Shown: one piece after another, positions 1-9,977 of the stretch
Position numbering within the stretch: the stretch's first letter is position 1
Layout of the letters: every line of letters begins with the position of its first letter
Assembly (NCBI GenBank): GCA_964058805.1
Contig: CAXKVV010001979.1
Location: forward strand, 1-29,773
Origin: Schoenoplectus triqueter
Lineage: Eukaryota; Streptophyta; Magnoliopsida; Poales; Cyperaceae
Direction: 5' to 3'
DNA length: 29,773 bases
Notes under the pieces: generated by a model
Databases searched by the model: none
What the model was told of the DNA's origin: nothing
The model's input: the letters and a program-made list of their open reading frames with translations, nothing else
Program-made: the position numbers and the translations under genes

Positions 1-101
1 CCACCTCAACAAACCTCCTCAAAGGCTGTAAAATGGAGCACATAAGAACGTTCGGTGCCGACTTCTACAAATTAATGGACTCGATGAACCCAGACCATCT
101 G

Positions 102-109
102 CCACGTCA
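102..109 (+). promoter_or_regulatory. ACGT-core bZIP-type element upstream of the DUF1644 gene
   Basis: The bases CCACGTCA contain the ACGT core recognised by plant bZIP factors (ABRE/C-box class). The site lies about 15 bases upstream of a TATA-like run, a usual promoter position. The motif is seen directly. Its function is inferred, and short ACGT cores also occur by chance. Confidence 0.4.
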
Positions 110-123
110 TTATTGAACCATTT

Positions 124-132
124 TATATATAA
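124..132 (+). promoter_or_regulatory. TATA box of the DUF1644 gene
   Basis: TATATATAA lies in the only convincing core-promoter setting upstream of the zinc-finger gene. It predicts a transcription start near 155-165 and a leader of several hundred bases before the ATG at 876. RNA data are needed to fix the start. Confidence 0.5.
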
Positions 133-615
133 ATGGTTGTGCCCTTGTTATCCCTTTTTTTCTCGATCAAACATTTTAGGGCTCGTACTTCTCCTACCCG
201 ACTGAAGATCAACTGTTAAAATTAGAGCCTCCGATCTGTGATTTCTACTTTCGTAAGTCTTTCTCGGTACAAAGATTCAATCGAAAGGGATCGAGTTGGA
301 ATCGCGGGTTTGAAATAGGCCGATTTGGTGTCAGCCCCTTCTAAGTCTAGTTTGTTTCTCTTATTTCTTGAAGTAAATATTTTTCTTCTTATTTGCTTTT
401 TCCCCCGGAACCCAGCTGAATTGTTGTTGTTTACCTGGGTGTTTATTTCGATGGAGTTGACCAGTTCGTCTTCCAGTTCCACGCGAGGAATTTTGTCCCG
501 ATTAATAGAAATTTTAGGGGTCACTTGGGGGAAATTAAAATTTAAGAAAAAGTGACCTTTCCCTGAGTCTGGTAAATTTTGATACATTAAGATGGATTCG
601 TTTCCTTTTGTCGAG

Positions 616-782
616 GTAGGTGTATCAACCCAATTCATCATTTACCCTCTTTTCCGCCTTTCTTTCCTTGTAGTTGAAAACTCAAACTTTTCCTTCAGTA
701 GAATTCTTTTAGATAGCATACTTAATTTTTGTTTTATCATTGTTAATTTTTTTACTGATTATCTGCACTTCTCTAATTTCAG
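616..782 (+). other. Predicted 5' UTR intron of the DUF1644 gene
   Basis: The donor GAG|GTAGGT at 616 and a pyrimidine-rich acceptor ending TTTCAG at 782 define a 167-base T-rich intron in the leader. Removing it leaves two upstream ORFs. One is 35 codons from 451. The other is 17 codons, starts at 592 in strong context (A at -3, G at +4), crosses the splice junction, and stops at 810-812. Confidence 0.6.
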
Positions 783-875
783 TCGCTTGATATTCAAGAT
801 CAAATATACTAGTAATCTGAGTAGTAGAAGAAACCAATCTTTCTTATTTGTATTACTATAATTAATTGAAGAACA

Positions 876-1823
876 ATGCCAAAGGAAAGAAGAGATAAAA
901 TTTCACGTCCCGCCCCTTACCATGCTGGCTGCTCTTCCAGTAGAAGCGTAAGGCACTCTACTTCTTCATCCACTGAAATTCGAACTGTACATGTGCCTGA
1001 ACCAGTTATCACACCAATAGAGGCTAAGGAGTATGATGAGGCGCGATGTCCGGTCTGTATGGACCACCCGCACAATGCCGTTCTTCTCCAGTGCACATCC
1101 AGTCAAAATGGCTGTCATGCCTTCATGTGTGATACCAGTTACCGACACTCAAATTGTCTTGACCAATTTCGCAGATCAAATGATGCTAGCGATAATAGCA
1201 GTGGAGAAGCTGCAAAATTATCATGCCCATTGTGTCGTGGCTCGGTGACTGGTTGGACGGTGGTACAATCAGCACGTAATTACATGAACTTAAAATCAAG
1301 AAACTGTTCTTCTGAGTTGTGTGGATTTACTGGAACTTATGGGGAGTTGAGAAAGCATGCTAGGGAAATGCACCCAAATACTCGACCATCAGAAGCTGAT
1401 CCAGAGAGGATGCGTGACTGGCGAAGGATGGAGAGGGAGAGAGATATTGGCGATCTGTTCAGTGTTTTGGGGGAGGAAGAGGTGTTGGGTGGTGGTGGAA
1501 GATACTTGTCATTTCCGCCCTTTGCAATTTTCTTAATTGTGCATGTTCTTAGTGAAGATGGAATGAGGACTGTAACCCGCAGTGTTGGCGGAGCTGATAG
1601 AAGTTCGAGGTCTAGTAGGAGTTCATCAAGGGGCCAAAGGAGGAGAAGAAGGGTATTGTGGGGTGAAAGTGTTAATGATTTGGGGGATGAATTTGGGAGT
1701 GCTGATCGGGAAGCAGATGATAGCTATGATGAGGGTGGTAGCGATCCCCAAGGGGATTGGGGAAGGAGGCGTCCTCGTCGGCGGTTTACGATGGCACAAT
1801 CTGATGATGACAGTGAGGTGTGA
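876..1823 (+). CDS. DUF1644 zinc-finger protein
   Basis: A single coding exon of 315 aa. Residues 58-120 hold the DUF1644 signature: CPVC at 58-61, then Cys73, Cys80, Cys85 with the MCDTSYRHSNCLDQF block at 84-98, and CPLC at 117-120. Together they form a RING-like Cys-rich module. A second finger follows with Cys144, Cys149, His161 and His166 (C2H2 spacing). Residues 210-225 are a short hydrophobic patch. The C-terminus is Arg/Ser-rich with runs of five and three Arg and an acidic end, which suggests nuclear localisation. DUF1644 proteins are plant-specific, and some rice members are linked to ABA and salt responses; the ACGT element upstream would fit that but proves nothing. The molecular activity is unknown. 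The start is supported by being the first ATG after the leader intron in this frame and by family-like N-terminal length. Confidence 0.93.
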   Translation: MPKERRDKISRPAPYHAGCSSSRSVRHSTSSSTEIRTVHVPEPVITPIEAKEYDEARCPVCMDHPHNAVLLQCTSSQNGCHAFMCDTSYRHSNCLDQFRRSNDASDNSSGEAAKLSCPLCRGSVTGWTVVQSARNYMNLKSRNCSSELCGFTGTYGELRKHAREMHPNTRPSEADPERMRDWRRMERERDIGDLFSVLGEEEVLGGGGRYLSFPPFAIFLIVHVLSEDGMRTVTRSVGGADRSSRSSRSSSRGQRRRRRVLWGESVNDLGDEFGSADREADDSYDEGGSDPQGDWGRRRPRRRFTMAQSDDDSEV

Positions 1824-2179
1824 TCATTCTCTTCTGATATTGGAATTTCTTTCTATCATTTTATGTTTAGATGGGATGAAATGGCTACTGGTATGGTGTT
1901 GTGGATTATTTTTCACTATTTATGTTGTGGCTACATTGAAAAATATATGATTCTGAATCAGTTAGACTTCATCTTAATGATACATAAAGTGGAATAACCA
2001 TGCCAGTACCTCAATGGCAACTGATCATTCTATGCGAATGCGGTTGTGCTTTCTGTGCAAGTGCCTGTTTACCTTATAGTTTCAAAATGTAGAATTAACC
2101 AAATTAACAATTAGGGTATCTGGATCAATAATGTACAATTTAATTGCAAACAGATATGGTTATATAAGATTTACCAACT

Positions 2180-4015
2180 ACCAAGAAAAAAGAGATAACA
2201 AAAGGATGATAAATTCAGAAAGGGGTTGAAAGGTTATGTGAATTAATCAAAAAAATGAAATGCATGATTAAGCTGCATTTAAATTAAAAAGGAGGCTTCA
2301 GAATGAAATGGCTCAAAATGCATTTAAAAGGATTGTTGTGCAATGTGAAGTTTCCCGATGTCATATGATGCTTTCTTGTGTAGCCCTCAGTTTTTCAACA
2401 TATCAGGTATCTAGGAATTCTATGTGCATTTCTCTGTCACCGCTGCAGTTTAACCCCAACCTTATATATATATATATATATTTTTTATTTTTGGGAATTT
2501 GAGGATGTTCATATGTTCCTCCCTCCCTCTCTCCTTTTAAGTGCAACAGTAAGATATCCCCCCTTGCTTTCGCTTGCTCAATGGTCCTTGCTCTTTTTTT
2601 TTTCCTTGTGAAACAAACAAAGATTTTTAACCTTGAGGAAATGATCTTTCGTTTTTCAGTGAATTTATCAAAGTTCCTGCTGCCTTGTTTCTTACAATTT
2701 GAAATCCACATACGGTGGCTACGCTTCTTGGCTTGAAAATAATTTGAATTGGAAGAAAGTCGTGATTACAGAATTGTAAAGCCGAGCTCGTATTAGTGGA
2801 TGCTTTGTAAGTAGAAGTTTAATTTTGTAAATGTTTTTTTTTTGTGATAAATTACCCCCCTGATATATCCGGAGCAGATTTAACTGGTATCTGATTCAAC
2901 GTGTCTAAGAATGAACTGGTAAACTAGCTGGTATAAATGTTGCAGTTGTTTTTTTCTGTTAATTAGAGCCAAAACATGATCCAACCCAACTGATATCGGA
3001 AATGAGTACTGTTTATCGACGATAATGATTTTCACTCGCCAATCTTATTCTCTATTAGTAAAAAAAAAAGAATTTGTCTTAATCATCATATACTCAAAAT
3101 TAAACGGCTTAAAATTATTTCGATCCACATTAGAATCAAATCAATTGATACTTGATATTAAATGGTTTAAAATTATTTCGATCCACATTAAAATCTCCCT
3201 CTTTTGTTTGGCTAAAAGTATGTATTGCGTGTGACAGGGTTAAGTTGTAATCAGTTTAATGTTAATATATGAAAAAAAAAAATACTGATCCGACTCAGCA
3301 ACTGAGAACCCTGATTGCAACACGGTGCCATTCATCCCTGCCACTTTTTAAAATGTTTCAAAAATTGACCGAAAACAAGGTTTTCTTACTCGATATGAAT
3401 TTGTTTTTTGTATCTGACGCCTTGTTGAACTCTTCACAGTATCAGATGCATTATGCATATATATTAATGTGAAATATCAGGTCTGACTATTTGACAAACA
3501 TTGCATCCCTTTTAACTGAGGTTTCACAGTGCTATTTTGATATTTATTCATGAGTAGAAAAAATATGAAGTACTCATTGGGGGCAATCTTTGAGCTGACA
3601 GCTGTACTAATTTTTCTTTGCATCAGTGTGGAGAAGCATCTTAATTAGAAGATCATAAATTTCTTCATCCATGATTAATTAAACATGAGCACAAGTTCCT
3701 GCTGATTGCCATATATTACTTCTCCTACAAGTCAGAAATCTCTTAATATTATTCTTTGACCGGTTCAAGTGAAATTTTTTTAGTAGTACAATTTCTGGTC
3801 AACATATATACAAGCAGTCCACAACAACCTCATTAAAAAAAATAATGGCGCGCTAACTACCATTGTTATATCTGCTGTAGGGTCCAGATCAAATGGTTTC
3901 CATTTCATCTCTGATTTCTTGGGGGAACTGCTTTTGTTTGTTTGAACCGTCGGATCTTCATCAGATGGTTCAGGCGTACAGTTCATGATAGATAAGCCCA
4001 TAACTAAGTGACAAT
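2180..4015. other. Intergenic region with minor repeats
   Basis: No convincing gene. It holds a TA dinucleotide run near 2463-2480, several A/T homopolymers, and an imperfect direct repeat of about 58-base period near 3100-3195. A minus-strand open stretch (about 3780-4015) contains a hydrophilic segment with several Pro, Ser and Asp residues that resembles an old exon, but I cannot assign it. Confidence 0.5.
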
Positions 4016-4685
4016 GGTTTGTTTGACACTCTAAGGAATAGCAAAAAGTAGAAATATAATTGCTATTTTGACGAATTAATTTGCTAAATGAATTTTTGAC
4101 CAAGTAGAAGAATACGGAAGAGTGCTAATCCGGTATACCAAACTATAGGTGGAATACCAGATTAACTCTCGTCGGAATAACGATTATTATTTGATTATGT
4201 TGTATTATATTATTATATTATGATTATGATTTATTATTTATTATTATTATTATATTATATTATGATTATGATTATAATATCATCACTATTAGTATTATTA
4301 TATTATAATTATAATGATGACGATTATTATTATTTTATCATCACGGTTAGTATTATTATTATTTATTATTATATTATAATAATTATGATTTTAGTATTAT
4401 ATTATAATTATAAATATGATTATATTATTATTATATTATTATGATTATGATTATTTATTATTATTATTATATTATTATAATTATGATTGTAATTTTATTA
4501 TTATTATTATTATTATATTATGATTATGGTTATATTATTATTATATTATTAGGATTATGGCTATGATTATTACTTATTATTATTTTATTATATTGTGTTT
4601 TATAATTATATTATAATTATAGTTATGATTATATGATTATGGTTATATTATTACGATTATGGCTATGATTATTATTACTTATTAC

Positions 4686-4717
<32 letters not shown>

Positions 4718-4948
4718 TTATATTATATTATATAATTATATTATAATTATAGTTATGATTATGATTATGATTATATTATTAAAATTATGATTATTTATTA
4801 TTATTATTATTATATTATTATGATTATATTTATAATTATATTATTATATAATAATTATATTTATATATTTTTTATTATTATAACTATGAATATTATTATT
4901 TATTATGATTATGAATAATGATTATTATCATTATATTATTATTATTAC

Positions 4949-4985
<37 letters not shown>

Positions 4986-5195
4986 GTTTTACTATTATCA
5001 TCATCATCATCATTGTTAGTATCATAATTATTCATATTTTAACTATTCTGATTAACAACTATCAAATGATATTTTCTCTCTTCCGAATAGTCAAGAATAT
5101 CACTTTTCTACCACTCTTCCAAAAAAATACTATTCTATCACTTTTTCAAAATTACCATTTTTCCAAAGTTATTCTTTGATTTGCCAAACAAACCC
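4016..5195. mobile_element. TIR element with internal TTA microsatellite, copy 1
   Basis: The left end reads GGTTTGTTTGACACTC and the right end is the near-inverse TTTGCCAAACAAACCC. Both subterminal regions, about 165 bases each, match the element at 21314-22712. Between them lie about 850 bases of ATT/TTA/GATTAT repeats. It has no coding capacity, so it is a non-autonomous (MITE-like) element whose core has expanded into a microsatellite. I cannot see a clean target duplication for this copy. Confidence 0.75.
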
Positions 5196-6241
5196 TTTAA
5201 ATGAAGAAAAACGACACATGCCATGAAATTTTCTTTTAAGATGATTTGACAAATCATGTTATTTTATTTTGTTTCCTTTTAGCAAAATTGAAGTTTAGTT
5301 CTTCATCTTCCCTTTCTTTCCGGAAGTTCAAAGAAATTACATCCTTCGGATTAAAATTTCAAGCTGGAAAAACCCAACTAACGACCTAATATCAATCCCT
5401 ATTTAATGATAAGTAAATATATTATGTAAACAGATTGAGTAATTAAATACCGCCCAGAAAAATCTGATGATTTCTACTTGTTTAAACAACCCAATAAGCT
5501 TCACATATCATAAGGCTCACTTCCTTTATAAGGAAAAAGCTTTTTCGTTGGCTTTATGTTATTTTCACCCAATTTTCCTCATAATCTCATTTTCTCATGG
5601 TTCCTTACAAGATTGAATATTTACAATCAGGCTCCTAGCATCGACAAATAAAAAAAAAACAATCCAGGAATTGTCTTTCGTCTTTGTTAGTTTTTCAAAG
5701 CCAACAAAAAAAAAAAATCATATTTTAAGAGGTATTGTGAGTACCCATACACTTTTGCTACCCGAAATGTAATTCCCTCGAAATAAAAAAAGTTACAATG
5801 ATTGTACCATAATTGCCCCTTTAAAGTCTTCCATTAAATTAGGCCATCTTTTCTGTTAACGCTAGGATCTACTCCACTCCATAAAAGATTTATTCTCATA
5901 CTATCAATATTAAAACATCGTTTAGATAATTTTCGTATTGAAAAATAATACAAAAGAGTAGAAAAGAATTTAGAAGACTTTTCCACAAATGGATAAACCA
6001 ATTTTCAATTTTCAATTTTCCTAAATATTTTTAGTAGCGTCTATCGAGTCATGGTAAGAGAGAGAGAGAGCAGTGAAGACTTTTTTGGCACTGTAAGTCA
6101 AATAAACCAGGTAGCTACTTTGAACAGGCGAATTGATTCTACAGTTTTAAAAGAAGAGAGAGAGCAGTAAAAAGGAAGAAGGGAAGAAGAAAATTAGACA
6201 AAAGGGAAATAAAAAAGAGCAAAAATAAATAAAGCTGAAGG
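5196..6241. other. Upstream region of RLK-1
   Basis: AT-rich sequence without a gene. A GA/AG run at 6055-6070 and a GA-rich leader at 6150-6240 precede the RLK-1 start; GA repeats are typical binding sites of plant BPC factors. From about 6080 the sequence aligns with the region upstream of RLK-2 (about 13770), which marks the left part of the duplicated block. Confidence 0.5.
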
Positions 6242-8160
6242 ATGTCAAGAATTAGTGGGAAGATAATTGCTTCGGCAGTGCTGCTTTTTGTGCTTCTTTC
6301 AATTGAAACTGTTGAGCGCATAAAAGCAAGCCCTGATCTACTGGTATTAGATTCCAATTTCTACATCATTGCTACCTTTGTTAGCACTATGATTTACTTT
6401 ATCATCTTGTACATGTACGTAAATCATTTCAGAAATCACAGAAGAAAAGTTGCAGTTCTCTCCGTATTTTTAGGTGCAATAGTTGTAATACTGCCACTTC
6501 GTTTCTTCCTTAGACCACACCGATGGGATTTTGAGTTTCGCTTGATCTTCACCATTGACAAGTCAGCAATTGCTGTACTTTTGCTCATAACCTATCTTCC
6601 AGATGTTAGAATGAAGATAATATCAGGATTATTTGTTTCACTTGTAGGTCTATTCGTTGTTCACTACACTGATCCACATCGACAACCATATAATGCTATA
6701 ATAACAGGCTCCATTTGCACTGTTATTTTTCTAATAACTTTTTGGTTTTACATGAGGGTTAAAACAGAGAGAAAATGGAAGATCATAACGTTTGTATTTT
6801 TCATTGTAGTCATGTGTGGGATAATTCTGACATACATATTGTGTTTCTGGTATTCACACTGGGATGCTCTTTTTTATATCGTACATGCTGCTGACATGAC
6901 TTTGGTCATGACATTCCCACTGTATAAGAACAGCTATGAGCTGCTACAATCTGATCAAGATGACATTATTTTAGAGCTGATGGAGTTGCCAACTAGATTC
7001 ACATATGAGAACCTGCTAAATGCAACAAAGAATTTCCAGTTTCCCATTGGTCAAGGTGGTTCAAGCACCGTCTATAAAGGAATTCTCAGTGATTGTTCAA
7101 CTGTTGCTGTTAAGCGGATCAATGGTCGAACAAGTGGCGAAGACAAGTTCAAAACAGAAATCACAATTCTAGCAAGCCTACAACATATCAATCTCGTACA
7201 CCTCATCGGTTATTGCCTCACAGCAAGAGGTGACAGATATATAGTATACCCATTTTTTGAGAATGGATCTCTAGAATCCTGGATCTTTTCTGTTGAAGAG
7301 AAAAGACGCCATTTAACATGGAAAATGAGGTACCAAATTGCAATTGACACGGCGAAAGCTCTTTCATACCTGCACCAAGATTGTCGTCATCAGATACTCC
7401 ATCTTGATGTGAAACCAGGAAATATACTACTTGATGAATTTTTTCGAGCAAAGTTGTCTGATTTTGGTATCTCAAGAGCAATGAGTAGAGAGGACAGCAA
7501 TCTTATGACAAAAGCAAGGGGCACAGTAAGAAGCTTTATTATTTCAAAAATTTTAAACAAAATTATAGATGAATTTAATCCCATATTTTGATAAAAAAAA
7601 TGCATTTAATCTGTTACTCTGTACTAAAATTTTCCTCACTACGACAGTTTGGCTATCTGTCACCCGAGATGCTCATTCCAACCACAATATCAACCAAGTC
7701 TGATGTTTATAGTTATGGGAAGGTGCTTTTAGAGCTCATTGGTGGAAGGAGGAACTTCCAATTGATAGTAGACGGAGCAACCCAGAAGCAGAAGAACTCG
7801 TACTTCCCAAAGGTTGCAAGAAGGAAGATGTTGGAAGGGAGACTGATGGAGATGGTTGATGCCTGCTTGATGAATGAACACATAAAAGAAGATGAAGTTA
7901 GAGTTTTAGCTAGTGTTGCTTTCTTGTGCATTCAAGAGAGTCCTGAGCTAAGACCGAGTATGGCTGATGTTGTTGACATGCTAGAGGGAAACTTGGAGGT
8001 GCATTTAATGCCAGAACATCTGATGTTTGGTGTGAACTACTTCGAATTGAACTCACAGTCTACTTCATTGGAATCTAACGATGATAATACAACTCAAACG
8101 GCTGATGATGATGAGATTGCTCTATTCTCAAATGATAAAATTTCCATTTGTATTCAGTGA
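6242..8160 (+). CDS. Seven-transmembrane receptor-like Ser/Thr kinase (RLK-1)
   Basis: Two exons, 6242-7525 and 7648-8160, give 598 aa; the 122-base intron is GT..AG, phase 0. Residues 1-30 look like a signal peptide. Hydrophobic segments lie near 40-60, 70-88, 103-120, 126-143, 153-172, 181-203 and 209-227, separated by basic loops. Motifs shared with the paralogues include RWDFEFRLI (94-102), YTDPHRQP and ERKWKI. The kinase starts near 249: glycine loop GQGGSST 270-276 (third Gly replaced by Ser), Lys291, Glu306, HLDVKPGN 387-394, DFG 407-409, and SPEM in exon 2. HLD instead of HRD makes it non-RD. The kinase part resembles the plant At5g20050/SD2-5-like group, whose members normally have one membrane span. 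Ligand and substrate are unknown. All catalytic residues are present, so it is probably active. The start is favoured because RLK-2 and RLK-3 begin at the aligned ATG. Confidence 0.9.
7526..7647 (+). other. Intron of RLK-1
   Basis: It begins GTAAGA directly after the RGT codons and ends CGACAG before TTTGGC. Splicing gives RGT|FGYLSPEM, the expected kinase activation-segment sequence. Unspliced translation runs into a stop at 7589. RLK-3 has an intron at the identical codon boundary. Confidence 0.93.
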
Positions 8161-8934
8161 AATTAAGATAACTACTATATAGTTTTTGTTGAGTTATATT
8201 AACTTTGAAACTCGAAGATACTGGTACAACAAGGAGCTAAAAATCTAATACTGTGCATATCCTAACAGAAATGTGATGTAAGCCCTCAGAATCTTCAAAT
8301 ACTGTGCATATCATAACCAGATCAGAAACATCTATTCTATCACTATCGCTCTAACATTCAAAGAAAACTAATACTCAAATTAACCACTGTGAATTCCAGC
8401 AGGGATAGAGATGATATTTTTTCCTTTGTCCATTTTCTATTTCTTAAAATGGCATGTGGTTGCTATTGAACTCATAATTACATGGTCAAGAAATTATTTC
8501 TGATGTATCCCTATGTACTTCCTGCCAGGAAAAAAGTCATATCATATATAAGGTATAAATTCAGTTGTACAATGTGGAGGAGTCGAGATCCCTCTGTTCA
8601 GTTGTCTCCTTCTGTATGAGTCTCCACTCTCCAACTCTGGGATATTCAGTTCTACAGTCAGATTCAGATGTTAATTCAGCTCTTTTATGGTTTGCTGAAC
8701 TTCATGTACATTTATTGGAAGAGATATTGGTTTTTTTTTGAAGTGGTAAGTGAAGGCTTACCAGATTGATTAAATTGAAATTAAAAGAAATGTATATAGG
8801 TGGGGCCGGAGGGTCCCCCTCAGCTCAACGCTATCAAATTATACAAATTCGTAAAGTACATAAGAGGAAGAGATGCTGGTTGACCAGATTTTGTTCAATA
8901 ATACAATAACAAGTTCATCTATAGGAGGGTTTAC
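8161..8934. other. RLK-1 downstream flank, duplicated block
   Basis: No gene seen. From about 8505 to 8740 the sequence aligns with 14532-14885 downstream of RLK-2 (shared words include GTCATATCAT, CAGATTCAGATG and TATTGGAAGAGA). Compared with the right-hand block, about 0.8 kb carrying the last TAF7 exon is missing here. Confidence 0.6.
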
Positions 8935-9223
8935 TGCAGTACTACCAGTACTGTTATGTACCAAACTCAAATTTGTTTAAAAACGGAGGGCTAACAATTC
9001 CAAACTGACATAAAGCTGAACAGATTGGTTTTGGATTTTCTGGACCAATTCTGGCTCCTGTGTGCAAATAAGAAATTAAAAAGTAAAAAAGAAAAATAAA
9101 ATCTGCAAGAGAAGGAATCAGAAATTCGGAATTAATAGAAATTAGGCCCTATTCTAGAACAAGTCCAAGCATATTCATAATGGTGAGGCCGTGTTGGTAG
9201 TCACTTCTTCTCACCATTATTAT
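8935..9223 (-). pseudogene. Degenerate TAF7 copy (exons 3 and 4 recognisable)
   Basis: The stretch 8991-9054 aligns with TAF7 exon 4 (shared CTGACATAA, AACAGAT, and ACCAA with TCTGGCT at the acceptor side). The stretch 9140-9223 aligns with exon 3 (shared GTCC-AGC-T-TTCATA, GAGGCCGTG and CACCATTAT) but lacks about 20 bases in its middle. The intron-side word TATGTACCA at about 8956 also matches. Exon 5 is absent, and I could not find exons 1 and 2. The reading frame is broken and the exon 4 acceptor is altered, so no TFIID subunit can be made. It lies antisense and downstream of RLK-1, exactly as intact TAF7 lies relative to RLK-2. Confidence 0.72.
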
Positions 9224-9232
9224 CAGTTTGGG

Positions 9233-9850
9233 ATTATTTTCACCAATAAAATTAGGCTCAGTATCAGTTATGCGAAAATTACAAAAACACCCTTGATATT
9301 ATGCCTTCATGAGCACAATGTCCTTATTGCAAGGGTTGATTTGTCAAGGAATGTATGACAACATACTGAATCCCACAATCTTAAAATTACATGGTTCTGC
9401 TGCAGATTTTTCAGGATAAAAAAGATGAATTAAGTAGGTAAAGCATACTTCCCTAAAGTTTCCCCAAAGAAAATCAATTATAAGATTGATTATTTAAAAT
9501 TCTGTGAAGGAACACCCTTTGTGCTAATTCAGGACTTGAAACAAAAAGGAAGTGACTAATTTTTTTTTATAAAAATCAAGTGAAATTAGAGGAAAAGAGA
9601 ACAAGTGTCAAACTAACAATGGTCAAGATGTGACGACAGTATGGCTGTAGCGGTTCTGCGCCGCTGCACATGCGCAAGTCAATTTGACGAGAGGCGTCGC
9701 TGGTGGGTCCCGGATTTTCACTTGTTTTCAGGCCAACTTTCAAAACGGTGGCGCAAGTCAGTTGTACTGCTGTGCTCTTTACAAAAAGTAAAGGGTTTCT
9801 AGACCCAATACGTGGGGAGTTCAAACCCCTTTGAACCAAAAATTAAATTT
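9233..9850. other. Intergenic, no gene recognised
   Basis: Between 9600 and 9830 the base composition is more GC-rich than its surroundings. It holds the word GCGCAAGTCA twice about 80 bases apart, which suggests a transposon remnant. A tRNA B-box-like stretch near 9812 does not fold into a tRNA arm. Confidence 0.35.
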
Positions 9851-9855
9851 AAAGT

Positions 9856-9971
9856 GTTTGAGAGCCGTTGATTTTTCATCGAGATTCGTAATAACTATTG
9901 AAAGTACGAATTTTGAATTTATATATTATTGAAAGTACGAATCTCAAAGCAAAATCAACGGCTCTCAAAGT
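9856..9971. repeat. Fold-back hairpin (small MITE-like)
   Basis: The left arm 9856-9890 and right arm 9936-9970 are inverse complements at 31 of 35 positions; both contain GAGAGCCGTTGATTTT or its inverse. The loop of about 45 bases holds TTGAAAGTACGAAT, which recurs at the inner edge of the right arm. A fold-back element fits; no clear target duplication is visible. Confidence 0.6.
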
Positions 9972-9977
9972 CTTTGA

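Noticed and set aside
222..641. 139-codon open frame on the minus strand at the DUF1644 leader
   Set aside because: It lies opposite the leader and its intron, has no recognised domain, and is better explained as a shadow.
3780..4103. 107-codon minus-strand frame
   Set aside because: It runs into the TIR element, and its remaining part has no recognisable family. Kept only as a possible old exon.
4220..4444. Open frame of Tyr/Ile/Met runs
   Set aside because: It is translation of the TTA microsatellite.
4184..5030. CRISPR-like or satellite array
   Set aside because: Irregular trinucleotide microsatellite without spaced repeat units, in a plant nuclear context.
9780..9840. Possible tRNA or SINE B box (GAGTTCAAACC)
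   Set aside because: No five-base T stem, no A box at the right distance and no cloverleaf.
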